The position numbers and the translations under genes are program-made. Positions 1 through 7,671 of a stretch of DNA of 18,889 bases are shown one piece after another. Each line of letters begins with the position of its first letter. Position 1 is the stretch's first letter. The DNA is from an uncultured Duncaniella sp. (GTDB lineage Bacteria > Bacteroidota > Bacteroidia > Bacteroidales > Muribaculaceae). The notes under the pieces were generated by a model. It had not been told where the DNA came from. It made no database searches and saw nothing but the letters and a program-made list of their open reading frames with translations. The stretch covers positions 1 to 18,889 of the forward strand of contig CAJUKP010000033.1 of the NCBI GenBank assembly GCA_910587165.1. The letters are read 5' to 3'.

Positions 1-472
1 GCACCATTGAGTCGATGGCCTTGATACCGGTCTGGAGCGGCTGCTTCACGGGCTGGCGGAAGATGACACCGGGAGCCTTGCGCTCGAGGGGCATCGGGAG
101 GAGTTCGCCCTGGAGCGGACCTTTGCCGTCGATGGGCTGACCCAAGACGTTGATGACACGACCGAACACACCCTCGCCCACATTGATGGAGGCGATCTGG
201 CCTGTGCGGCGCACGCTCATGTTCTCGGTGACCTTATTGACGTTGTTGAGGAGGATGACACCGACGTTGCTCTCCTCGAGGTTGAGGGCTACACCCTTCA
301 CGCCGTTCTCGAACTCCACGAGCTCGTTGGCGCAGACGTTGTCGAGGCCGTAGACGTGGGCCACGCCGTCGCCCACGTCGAGCACGGTGCCGGTTTCTTC
401 AAACGATACCTTGGAGTTTACACTCTCGAGTTGTTGTTTAAGTACCTGAGAAATCTCGCTTGGGTTTATCAT
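1..472 (-). CDS. atpA: F1Fo ATP synthase subunit alpha, N-terminal part (runs off the window)
   Basis: Translating the minus strand from the ATG at 472-470 gives an uninterrupted frame of 157 codons to the window edge. It begins MINPSEISQVLKQQLESV and shows the alpha-subunit beta-barrel (GTVLDVGDGVAHVYGLDN near residues 28-45), then VRRTGQIASINVGEGVFGRV and VLGQPIDGKGPL, and ends in LQTGIKAIDSMV just before the expected Walker A loop. Alpha subunits are about 500-530 residues, so roughly 70% lies outside the window. In the family, alpha alternates with beta in the F1 hexamer and carries non-catalytic nucleotide sites. The gene starts 33 bases after the atpH stop, consistent with cotranscription. 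No frameshift is seen in the visible part. Confidence 0.96.
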   Translation of the reverse strand, partial: MINPSEISQVLKQQLESVNSKVSFEETGTVLDVGDGVAHVYGLDNVCANELVEFENGVKGVALNLEESNVGVILLNNVNKVTENMSVRRTGQIASINVGEGVFGRVINVLGQPIDGKGPLQGELLPMPLERKAPGVIFRQPVKQPLQTGIKAIDSMV

Positions 473-505
473 TGGTAATTGATGAGTTACTGTGGGATGG
501 GGGGA

Positions 506-1051
506 TTAATTAAGGAGTTTCAGTCGCAGCTGCTTGAGTTCGTTGGCCACGGACGCGTCGAGTTTCTCGTTGTCGATGGTGACAACGAACCCGCCTATCA
601 GGTCGGGATCCACGGCGCTTCTGTAGTCCATCGTGTCACCGTCGAGATGAGCGGCGATGATTTTCTTGAGCCTCTCCTCATCGGCCTTGTCGAGCGGAGC
701 CGCGGAGGTGACTGTGACCAGACGTATGCCGTGGTCGGCGCGATACTGCTTCAGGTATGCCAGCGCGATGTCGCGTGTCAGGTCCAGACGGTTGTTTTCG
801 GTGAGGAGCTGAAGGAATCTGGCGAAGACATCGTCGGAGTCCTGGCGGACACCGGCGGCTGTCGAGAGCAGTTTCACCTTGTCGGCCGGGGCGACAAAAG
901 GATTTGCCATGACTTTCATGAGCTGCGGCTCGGCTTCAAATGAGGCCGAGAGCGTCTTCATGAGGTCGAAGACACGCTTGTCGGCGCCCTTCTCCGAAGC
1001 GAATTCGTAGAGGGCCTTGGCGTAGCGGCTTGGGATGAGACCTTGGTTCAT
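506..1051 (-). CDS. atpH: F1Fo ATP synthase subunit delta
   Basis: This 181-residue protein has the usual length of the OSCP/delta family. It begins MNQGLIPSRYAKALYEFASEKG, where the xxRYAxALxExA pattern is the family's N-terminal signature. The conserved C-terminal part reads VTSAAPLDKADEERLKKIIA, followed by DPDLIGGFVVTIDNEKLDAS and LKQLRLKLLN. In known synthases delta caps the alpha3-beta3 head and ties it to the peripheral stalk b subunits. It lies between atpF (21-base gap) and atpA (33-base gap) in the standard Fo-then-F1 order. The start is supported by the family signature beginning about 8 residues in. Nothing looks truncated. Confidence 0.95.
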   Translation of the reverse strand: MNQGLIPSRYAKALYEFASEKGADKRVFDLMKTLSASFEAEPQLMKVMANPFVAPADKVKLLSTAAGVRQDSDDVFARFLQLLTENNRLDLTRDIALAYLKQYRADHGIRLVTVTSAAPLDKADEERLKKIIAAHLDGDTMDYRSAVDPDLIGGFVVTIDNEKLDASVANELKQLRLKLLN

Positions 1052-1072
1052 GATTTGAGGCTGTGAGCGGTG

Positions 1073-1570
1073 TTAGTTCTGTTTTTCCATCTCGTCGAGC
1101 AGGGAGCAGACAAGCTTTTCCTGTGCTTTGTCCTCTTTGAGCTGACCGCGCACGACTTTCTGTGCGATGTCGAGGGCGAAGCTTGACACTTCGGAGCGGA
1201 ACTGCTCCTCGGCGGCCTTGCGTTCCTGTTCGATGGAGACTTTTGCGGCGTCCATCTCTTTTTTTGCGGCGGCCTGGGCTGCGGCGCGGGCTTCCTCGAT
1301 GAGCTGATTTTTCATCTTGTCTGTCTCGCGGAGCATCTCGGCCTGCTGGCGACGGGCGTCCTCTATATATTTATTCGCCTCTTCGCGGGCATGGTCAAGC
1401 TGTTCTTTGGCATTTTGAGCATACTCCACACCCTTGTCGATGAGGTCGGCTCGGTCTGACACTCCCTTCATGATCACCGGCCAGCCCCACTTCCATAGGA
1501 TGAAGAAGAGGATGGCGAATGATACGAACATCCAGAATATCAGGCCGAAATCAGGCGTGAATAGTTCCAT
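1073..1570 (-). CDS. atpF: F1Fo ATP synthase subunit b
   Basis: This 165-residue protein has one N-terminal membrane segment (about residues 8-26, rich in F, I, L and W) followed by WKWGWPVI. The rest is a long charged helix, about residues 40-150, rich in A, E, K, Q and R with no proline, as expected for the dimeric peripheral stalk. In the complex, b holds the F1 head against rotation through delta and contacts subunit a in the membrane. It sits between atpE (24-base gap) and atpH (21-base gap). Sequence conservation in this family is weak, so the call relies on architecture, length and operon position. A single b-type gene suggests a homodimeric stalk. Confidence 0.94.
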   Translation of the reverse strand: MELFTPDFGLIFWMFVSFAILFFILWKWGWPVIMKGVSDRADLIDKGVEYAQNAKEQLDHAREEANKYIEDARRQQAEMLRETDKMKNQLIEEARAAAQAAAKKEMDAAKVSIEQERKAAEEQFRSEVSSFALDIAQKVVRGQLKEDKAQEKLVCSLLDEMEKQN

Positions 1571-1594
1571 GGCGTTATACCGGTGCTCAGATTA

Positions 1595-1843
1595 TTAGCC
1601 TACGAACATTGCGAGGATGCAGACGATAACGGCGAAGAGGGCCACACCCTCGATAAGGGCGGCGATAACGATCATGTTGCTTCGGATGTCGCCGGTCGAT
1701 TCGGGCTGACGGGCGATTGCCTCCATGGCCGAGCCACCGATTTTGCCGATGCCGATACCGGCGCCGATTGCTGCGATTGCTGCACCGATGCATACGCCGA
1801 TGCCGAGAGTTCCTTCGATAGCTGCTAAGATCATTGCTAACAT
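1595..1843 (-). CDS. atpE: F1Fo ATP synthase subunit c (rotor ring)
   Basis: This 82-residue hairpin proteolipid has two membrane helices joined by the ARQPE loop (residues 44-48). Helix 1 carries the glycine-rich packing pattern GAGIGIGKIGG. Helix 2 has the ion-binding carboxylate Glu65 in the stretch LIEGVALF. At positions equivalent to the Na+ ligands of the Ilyobacter c subunit (Gln32 and Ser66) this protein has Ile and Gly, so proton rather than sodium coupling is predicted by inference. The gene is preceded by the longest gap inside the atp cluster, 52 bases and A-rich on the coding strand. That may help the high translation needed for a multi-copy subunit. It is not a V-type proteolipid because it has only two helices. 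Confidence 0.96.
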   Translation of the reverse strand: MLAMILAAIEGTLGIGVCIGAAIAAIGAGIGIGKIGGSAMEAIARQPESTGDIRSNMIVIAALIEGVALFAVIVCILAMFVG

Positions 1844-1895
1844 AGTTGTAGTGGTTTTTAGAGGGGTGATTATGTTTTTTTAGATTTTGTCTTTT

Positions 1896-3035
1896 TTATT
1901 TGCGGGCGGTCGCTGCCGCGGGCTTTATGGCGGCGGGTTCCTCCTTGTGTTTTTCCTCATGCCCTTCTTCCTGTCCGAGTGCGATGAAGAGGGTGGAGAG
2001 CATTGTGAACACGTATGCCTGGATGAAGCTCACAAGCACGTCGATGAGGAGCATGAACACCGAGAATATGATCGACACGACTGCCGTGGCTCCGGTCACC
2101 GCCGGGCCCATGGCCGCGAAGATGAAGATGAGCAGGGTGAGCACGATCACGATCATGTGTCCTCCCATCATGTTGGCGAAGAGACGCACGGTGAGTGCGG
2201 CGGGCTTGGTGAAGATGCCGAAGATCTCGATGAGCGGCATGATGGGGAGGGGGAACTTGAGCCACCAGGGCACATCGGGGTTGAATATCTCTTTCCAGTA
2301 GTGCTTTGTGGCGAAGATGTTGGTGATGAAGAAGGTGAGCAACGCCAGCACGAGGGTGACGGCGATGTTGCCCGTGAGATTGGCTCCGCCGGGGAAGATG
2401 ACTATGAGTCCGAGGAGGTTCATTATGAGAATGAAGAAGAACACCGTCAGCAGATAGGGGGCGAATTTGTTTGCCTTGTCCTTGAGGGTGGGCTTGATCA
2501 CTCCGTCGTAGATGAACAGGATGACGAATTCGATGGCGCCGGTCATTTTGCGCGGGCCTTTCATGCCTTGTGTCCTGTGCCAGCGGGCCACGCAGAGTAT
2601 GGCCCAGATGGTGAGGAGGACGGCGATGAATACGCCGCACACATTCTTGGTGATGGAGATGTCGATCACGGGCTTGACTTCCTTGCCGTCGATTATCTCG
2701 ACCACTTTGCCCTTGTAGGGGCTGTCCTTGCCTGCAATCTTGAATTCGGCGTTACCGTCGCGCCACACACCGCCGTTCTCATGTCCGGTGATTCTCGATG
2801 AGGAGAACACGTGGAGTCCGTCGCTTCCCCATACGATGACCGGCAGGGGGATACGCTTGTGGTGGTTGAAGGGCACTTCCCAGCCGTAGCCGTCGCCGAG
2901 GTGCTCGAAGATGATGCCCTGGGCGTCGACACCCTCCTTGGCCTCTCCTTCATCGTGGCCGGAGGCCAGTGATGTGGCGGGAAGCAGCAGGGCTATGAGA
3001 GCCAGTGCTATTTTTGTGAAGAGTTGACGTGTCAT
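1896..3035 (-). CDS. atpB: F1Fo ATP synthase subunit a, with signal peptide and extra N-terminal domain
   Basis: This 379-residue protein is longer than the roughly 270-residue E. coli form. Residues 1-25 look like a cleavable signal peptide (hydrophobic core ALALIALLLPA, then TSLASG). Residues 26-130 form an extra, mostly polar and histidine-rich region probably outside the membrane. Membrane helices start near 133. The essential stator arginine is Arg284 in the stretch LTVRLFANMMGGHM, and a late helix carries the family pattern SFIQAYVFTMLSTLF. The C-terminal tail after 353 is rich in E, H and K. The long N-terminus is known in Bacteroidetes a subunits. It follows atpC after a 16-base gap. 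With the c ring it forms the two proton half-channels. Confidence 0.95.
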   Translation of the reverse strand: MTRQLFTKIALALIALLLPATSLASGHDEGEAKEGVDAQGIIFEHLGDGYGWEVPFNHHKRIPLPVIVWGSDGLHVFSSSRITGHENGGVWRDGNAEFKIAGKDSPYKGKVVEIIDGKEVKPVIDISITKNVCGVFIAVLLTIWAILCVARWHRTQGMKGPRKMTGAIEFVILFIYDGVIKPTLKDKANKFAPYLLTVFFFILIMNLLGLIVIFPGGANLTGNIAVTLVLALLTFFITNIFATKHYWKEIFNPDVPWWLKFPLPIMPLIEIFGIFTKPAALTVRLFANMMGGHMIVIVLTLLIFIFAAMGPAVTGATAVVSIIFSVFMLLIDVLVSFIQAYVFTMLSTLFIALGQEEGHEEKHKEEPAAIKPAAATARK

Positions 3036-3051
3036 TCGGTCGGGATAGTTT

Positions 3052-3288
3052 TTAGTAGATGCACACTGAGATTATGTCGGAGTCGACGTCGGCTATGCCG
3101 CCGGCGGTGTCGATGCTCTTTTTCTCCCCGTCGGGCGTCGTATAGCCGATTTTGCCGGGGGTGAGGGTGGAGATGAGCGACGCATGGCCGGGGAGCACCG
3201 TGAATGCTCCGAGAGTGCCCGGGAGATGGACCACGGTCACTTCTCCCTCGAAGAGGATGTCGTCGGCTGAGATTATCTTTAGTGTCAT
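3052..3288 (-). CDS. atpC: F1Fo ATP synthase subunit epsilon, short form
   Basis: This 78-residue protein starts MTLKIISADDILFEGEV and contains the conserved beta-sandwich stretch VHLPGTLGAFTVLPGHASLIS. The E. coli subunit has about 138 residues because a two-helix C-terminal domain follows the sandwich. Here the frame stops at the end of the sandwich, in a clean stop with no remnant of the helices downstream, only 16 bases before atpB. Short epsilon proteins are usual in Bacteroides. In other bacteria the missing helices can extend into F1 and block ATP hydrolysis, so that form of control is probably absent. It follows atpD after a 31-base gap. Confidence 0.94.
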   Translation of the reverse strand: MTLKIISADDILFEGEVTVVHLPGTLGAFTVLPGHASLISTLTPGKIGYTTPDGEKKSIDTAGGIADVDSDIISVCIY

Positions 3289-3319
3289 CTTTCTGGTCGT
3301 TATAAGGTGTTATGAGCTA

Positions 3320-4825
3320 TCAGGCTTCCACTTCGGCGAGGAGTTTCTTGCCCTTGGCGATGGCGTCGTCGATGGTTCCGACATTGAGGAAGGCCTGCTC
3401 GGGCAGGTAGTCCACCTCGCCGTCGAGGATCATTCTGAAGCCACGGATTGTCTCTGAGAGAGGCACCATCACGCCGGGGAGTCCGGTGAACTGCTCGGCC
3501 ACGTGGAATGGCTGCGAGAGGAATCGCTGGGCGCGGCGTGCGCGGGCCACGACGAGTTTGTCCTCGTCGGAGAGCTCATCGACACCGAGGATGGCGATGA
3601 TGTCCTGGAGCTCGTTGTATTTCTGCAGGAGCTGCTTGACGGCCTGGGCGGTATTGTAGTGCTCCTCGCCAATGATGTTGGGGTCGAGGATACGTGATGT
3701 CGACTCGAGGGGGTCGACGGCGGGATAGATACCGAGCTCGGTGATCTTACGCGAGAGCACCGTGGTGGCGTCGAGGAAGCTGAAGGTGGTGGCTGGAGCG
3801 GGGTCCGTAAGGTCGTCGGCGGGAACGTAGATGGCCTGCACGGATGTGATTGATCCGTTCTTTGTGGAGGTGATTCGTTCCTGGAGGGCGCCCATCTCGG
3901 ATGCGAGGGTGGGCTGATAGCCTACAGCCGATGGCATACGGCCGAGAAGAGCCGATACCTCAGAACCTGCCTGGGTGAAACGGAAGATGTTGTCGATGAA
4001 GAGGAGGATGTCCTTACCGCCGCCGTCCTGATCGCGGAACTGCTCGGCCACTGTGAGGCCTGAGAGAGCCACGCGGAGACGTGCGCCCGGGGGTTCGTTC
4101 ATCTGGCCGAACACGAGTGTGGCCTGCGACTGCTCCACCTGGCTCATGTCAACGTCGGCGAGGTTCCACTCACCTTTCTCCATGCCCTCCTCGAACTTCT
4201 TGCCATACTTGATGACACCGCTTTCGATCATCTCGCGGAGGAGGTCGTTGCCCTCGCGGGTACGTTCGCCCACACCGGTGAACACCGAGAAGCCGTTGTG
4301 GCCTTTCGCGATGTTGTTGATGAGCTCCATGATAAGCACGGTCTTGCCCACACCTGCACCGCCGAAGAGGCCGATCTTGCCGCCCTTGCTGTAGGGCTCG
4401 AGCAGGTCGATCACCTTGATTCCGGTATAGAGGATCTCGGTGCCGATGGTGAGCTCGTCGAATTCGGGCGCGGGCTGGTGGATGGGACGCAGGTTCTCGC
4501 GATTGAGTTCGGGCAGACGGTCGATGGCGTTGCCGATGACGTTGAGCAGACGTCCTTTCACCTGTTCGCCGGTGGGGACAGCGATGGGACGGTCGAGCGA
4601 GTCGACGCGGGTTCCGCGCTGGAGGCCGTCGGTACTTTCCATAGCCACACAGCGGACGGTGTCCTCACCGATGTGCTGCTCAACTTCGAGAACGAGATAT
4701 GAGCCGTCGGGGCGATCTACCTTGAGGGCTGTGTAGATGGGAGGGATGATGTTGTCGTCGCCGTCGAAGATGACGTCGACAACCGGGCCGATCACCTGGG
4801 CGATTTTGCCATATTTTTCACTCAT
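3320..4825 (-). CDS. atpD: F1Fo ATP synthase subunit beta (catalytic)
   Basis: This is a full-length 501-residue catalytic subunit. Visible motifs are Walker A GGAGVGKT (155-162), GERTRE with the catalytic-site glutamate (186-191), Walker B LLFID (274-278), and the rotor-contact loop DELSDED (416-422), a variant of the classic DELSEED. The N-terminus MSEKYGKIAQVIGPVVDVIF fits the family start. Beta makes or hydrolyses ATP at the interface with alpha. It is the first atp gene of the cluster and begins only 42 bases after the nuoH stop. I see neither a good TAnnTTTG promoter nor a terminator hairpin in that gap, so readthrough from the nuo genes is likely. Confidence 0.98.
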   Translation of the reverse strand: MSEKYGKIAQVIGPVVDVIFDGDDNIIPPIYTALKVDRPDGSYLVLEVEQHIGEDTVRCVAMESTDGLQRGTRVDSLDRPIAVPTGEQVKGRLLNVIGNAIDRLPELNRENLRPIHQPAPEFDELTIGTEILYTGIKVIDLLEPYSKGGKIGLFGGAGVGKTVLIMELINNIAKGHNGFSVFTGVGERTREGNDLLREMIESGVIKYGKKFEEGMEKGEWNLADVDMSQVEQSQATLVFGQMNEPPGARLRVALSGLTVAEQFRDQDGGGKDILLFIDNIFRFTQAGSEVSALLGRMPSAVGYQPTLASEMGALQERITSTKNGSITSVQAIYVPADDLTDPAPATTFSFLDATTVLSRKITELGIYPAVDPLESTSRILDPNIIGEEHYNTAQAVKQLLQKYNELQDIIAILGVDELSDEDKLVVARARRAQRFLSQPFHVAEQFTGLPGVMVPLSETIRGFRMILDGEVDYLPEQAFLNVGTIDDAIAKGKKLLAEVEA

Positions 4826-4867
4826 CGCGTTTATAGAGTTTTAGGAGGGTTGGGGGGATAGTTTTTC

Positions 4868-5944
4868 TTAGAGGTACAGGCCGAAGGTCACCACGAGGAC
4901 CATCAGGACAAGGTTGAAGAGATTGATGGGGAGAAGATATTTCCACTCCAGTGTGAGGAGCTGGTCGATTCGCAGACGGGGGAATGTCCACTTGAACCAG
5001 ATGATGATGAACGACAGTGCCACGGCCTTGCCGATGAACCATACGACAGAGGGGATGTAGTCCATGATGTGGTTGAAGGCATCGAAGCCGGGGATGTGGA
5101 GCGGCATCCATCCTCCGAAGAAGAGGAGCGCGGCGACGCCCGACACGATGAAGAGGTTGAGATACTCGGCGAGGTAGAAGAAACCGAAATGGATACCGGA
5201 GTATTCGGTGTGGTATCCGGCGGTGAGCTCGCTCTCGGCCTCGGGGAGGTCAAACGGGCCACGGTTGGTCTCGGCTGTTCCCGCGATCATGAATATCACG
5301 AAAGCGATGATGGCGGGGATGTGGCCTGAGAATATGAACCAGAGGTGTTCCTGACTGCGGACAATGTCGGTGACGTTCATGGAACCGGCGATGACCACCA
5401 TGGTCACCACACAGAGTCCCATCGAGAGTTCATAGGACACCATCTGTGCTCCCGAACGGAGAGCGCCGATGAGTGTGAACTTGTTGTTGGACGACCATCC
5501 TGCCAGAAGTATGCCGAGCACTCCGATGGAGCTGACGGCGAGCAGGAAGAAGATGCCGACGTTGAAGTCGATGATCTGCAGTCCGTTGCCCCACGGGAGA
5601 ACGGCAAACGCGAGCATCGAGGCTATGATCACGAGATAGGGGGCCAGGGCGAAGAGGAACTTGTCGATGTGGTTGAGCGATATGAGCTCCTTGATGAGGA
5701 TCTTGAACATATCGGCAACGCTCTGGAGAAGTCCCCACGGACCGACACGGTTCGGGCCGAGGCGGCACTGGAAGTAGGCGCAGACCTTTCGCTCGAACAG
5801 GATGTAGAAGAGTGCGAGCACTGCATAGAGCAGCATCAGACCCACTCCGACGAGCAGACATTCGAGGGTGACGGCCGCCCACTCGGGCATGAAGCCGAGA
5901 AGGAGGGAGTGTAGCCAGGCGGTTCCTACTGATAAGTCTTGCAT
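4868..5944 (-). CDS. nuoH: NADH:quinone oxidoreductase (complex I) subunit H
   Basis: This 358-residue polytopic membrane protein carries NuoH/ND1 signatures: ERKVCAYFQCRLGPNRVGPWG from residue 51, ALRSGAQMVSYE (161-172), and ETNRGPFDLPEAESEL (225-240), followed by AGYHTEYSG. These lie at the quinone-binding cavity and the junction with NuoB and NuoD. The hydrophobic segments are consistent with the eight-helix fold. It follows nuoCD after 61 bases. In Bacteroides-type operons nuoI is expected next, but here atpD follows. The start at 5944 gives the normal short N-terminus. The ATG is directly preceded by a 12-base AT-rich palindrome, CTTATATATAAG (5947-5958), whose meaning is unknown. Confidence 0.97.
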   Translation of the reverse strand: MQDLSVGTAWLHSLLLGFMPEWAAVTLECLLVGVGLMLLYAVLALFYILFERKVCAYFQCRLGPNRVGPWGLLQSVADMFKILIKELISLNHIDKFLFALAPYLVIIASMLAFAVLPWGNGLQIIDFNVGIFFLLAVSSIGVLGILLAGWSSNNKFTLIGALRSGAQMVSYELSMGLCVVTMVVIAGSMNVTDIVRSQEHLWFIFSGHIPAIIAFVIFMIAGTAETNRGPFDLPEAESELTAGYHTEYSGIHFGFFYLAEYLNLFIVSGVAALLFFGGWMPLHIPGFDAFNHIMDYIPSVVWFIGKAVALSFIIIWFKWTFPRLRIDQLLTLEWKYLLPINLFNLVLMVLVVTFGLYL

Positions 5945-6005
5945 AACTTATATATAAGGTGGTTGAATGATTGGTTTTTTTGTTTCTCTAATTCTCGGGG
6001 GGTGG

Positions 6006-7634
6006 TTATCGGTCGATATCGGGCACGATGTAGTCCATCGAGCCGCCGATGGTGATAAGGTCGGCGATCTTCTGACCGCGAGTGATGTGGTCCACCACAG
6101 CAGCGGCGGGCAGACACGGGGGCGCGATCTTGAGACGGTAGGGGTTGGCAGTGCCGTCGCTCTCGAGATAGAGAGCGAATGCGCCGCGGCAGCCCTCGAC
6201 CATCTTGAACCAGTGGCCTACGGGGAGTTTGAGCACCTTGGGCACCTTGACGCAATATTCACCTTCGGGGATGTTGTCGATGAGCTGTGCGATGATACGC
6301 GCGCTCTGTTCCATCTCGGCCATGCGGACTTTGAAGCGGGCCATCGAGTCGCCTTCCTCGCGGACAATCTCCTCGAAGTCGAGCTCTGAGTAGATGCTGT
6401 AAGGCATGAGCTTGCGGATGTCGCAGGCCCAGCCCGAGCCACGTCCGTTGGGGCCGGTGACTGACCAGGAGATGGCATCGGCGCGTGAGAGCACACCCAC
6501 ATTTTCCATACGGTCGCGGGCTATGACGTTGCCGGTGAAGATCTTGTTGTATTCCTTGATATTGGCGGGGAGCACGTCGAGAAGAGCGTGGACATCCTTG
6601 ACAAAGTCGGGGTGGAGATCCTGCATGACACCGCCGATGCAGTCGTAGTTGAAAGTCATGCGGGCACCGCAGGTGCGCTCCATGATGTCGAGAATCTGCT
6701 CACGCACACGGAGTGTGTAGAAGAGCATGGTGGTCGCGCCGAGGTCCATGCAGTATGTGCCGATGAAGAGGCAGTGGGAGGCGATGCGCGAGAGCTCGTC
6801 CATGAGCACGCGGATCACCTGTGCGCGGCGGGAAATCTGGATTCCGGCAGCCTCCTCGATGAGCATACAGAGACCGTGATGGTAGTTGTGGGCCGAGAAG
6901 TAGTCCAGACGGTCCATGAAGTGGAGAGTCTGGGGATATGTGAGTCCCTCGCATATTTTCTCGACACCGCGGTGGATGTATCCCAGATAGATGTCGATTT
7001 TCTTGATGGTCTCGCCGTCGACCGCTGTGCGGAAACGGAGCACACCGTGTGTGGCGGGGTGCTGCGGGCCGATGTTGACCACAAAGTCGTCAGGCTGGAA
7101 CACTCTGTGCTCTTCCTTGACGATCTTTCCGTCTTTCTCCACCCATGTGTCTGTGAAGTCGGTCTGACGTTCGTTTTCGATCGAGACGGGGTTGATGTTG
7201 GGATCGTCGTTGTAGTCCTTGCGCAGGGGGTATCCCTTCCAGTCGATATTGAGGAAGAGACGGCGCATATCGGGATTGTTGATGAAGATTATGCCGAAAT
7301 AATCATATACTTCCCTCTCGTAGATTGTGGCGATCTGCCAGAGATCGTAAACGGAGTGGATGAAGGGCTTCTCGCGGTCGCCGGTAGCCATCACCTTTAC
7401 GGCGATGTGGTCGTTGGTGCGTGTCGACACGAGGTAGTAGACGCAGCCCAGTCCGGCTTCTTTCCAGTCCATTCCGACGATGGTGACGAGATAGTCGAAC
7501 TCCAGCTCGTGGCGGAGCATCTGGGCCATGTCGTGCCAGCGGGCGTCGGGGACGCTCACTTCAAGGACGCTCGGAGTCTGCGTGAAGGCTGCTTCGGGAA
7601 ACTTTCCGGAAATCTTATCCTGGATGTTGGCCAT
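6006..7634 (-). CDS. nuoCD: Complex I subunit C/D fusion
   Basis: This 542-residue natural fusion joins the 30-kDa (NuoC) and 49-kDa (NuoD) subunits. The NuoC part (about 1-145) shows the family signature YEREVYDYFGIIFINNPDMR, ending in GYPLRKDY. A linker of about 40 residues leads to the NuoD part with NIGPQHPATHGVLRF (187-201), HRGVEKI (221-227) and DRLDYFSAHNY (241-251), ending in DYIVPDIDR. NuoD with NuoB lines the quinone site next to cluster N2. The C/D fusion is common in Bacteroidetes and enterobacteria. It follows nuoB after 37 bases. No internal stop or frameshift is seen across the fusion point. Confidence 0.97.
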   Translation of the reverse strand: MANIQDKISGKFPEAAFTQTPSVLEVSVPDARWHDMAQMLRHELEFDYLVTIVGMDWKEAGLGCVYYLVSTRTNDHIAVKVMATGDREKPFIHSVYDLWQIATIYEREVYDYFGIIFINNPDMRRLFLNIDWKGYPLRKDYNDDPNINPVSIENERQTDFTDTWVEKDGKIVKEEHRVFQPDDFVVNIGPQHPATHGVLRFRTAVDGETIKKIDIYLGYIHRGVEKICEGLTYPQTLHFMDRLDYFSAHNYHHGLCMLIEEAAGIQISRRAQVIRVLMDELSRIASHCLFIGTYCMDLGATTMLFYTLRVREQILDIMERTCGARMTFNYDCIGGVMQDLHPDFVKDVHALLDVLPANIKEYNKIFTGNVIARDRMENVGVLSRADAISWSVTGPNGRGSGWACDIRKLMPYSIYSELDFEEIVREEGDSMARFKVRMAEMEQSARIIAQLIDNIPEGEYCVKVPKVLKLPVGHWFKMVEGCRGAFALYLESDGTANPYRLKIAPPCLPAAAVVDHITRGQKIADLITIGGSMDYIVPDIDR

Positions 7635-7671
7635 TATACTTTATAATGTAATGATGATTGGACAAGTGGGT

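Noticed and set aside
1887..2801. 304-codon plus-strand ORF opposite atpB
   Set aside because: It is antisense to a clear ATP synthase gene, and its composition (runs of D, E, G, H) is what reversed membrane-protein codons give. No family resemblance.
5947..5958. Perfect palindrome CTTATATATAAG before nuoH
   Set aside because: A 12-base AT palindrome inside an operon is likely by chance, and there is no promoter element with it.
6588..7646. 352-codon plus-strand ORF opposite nuoCD
   Set aside because: Shadow of a well-conserved gene caused by codon bias; no recognisable motif or promoter.
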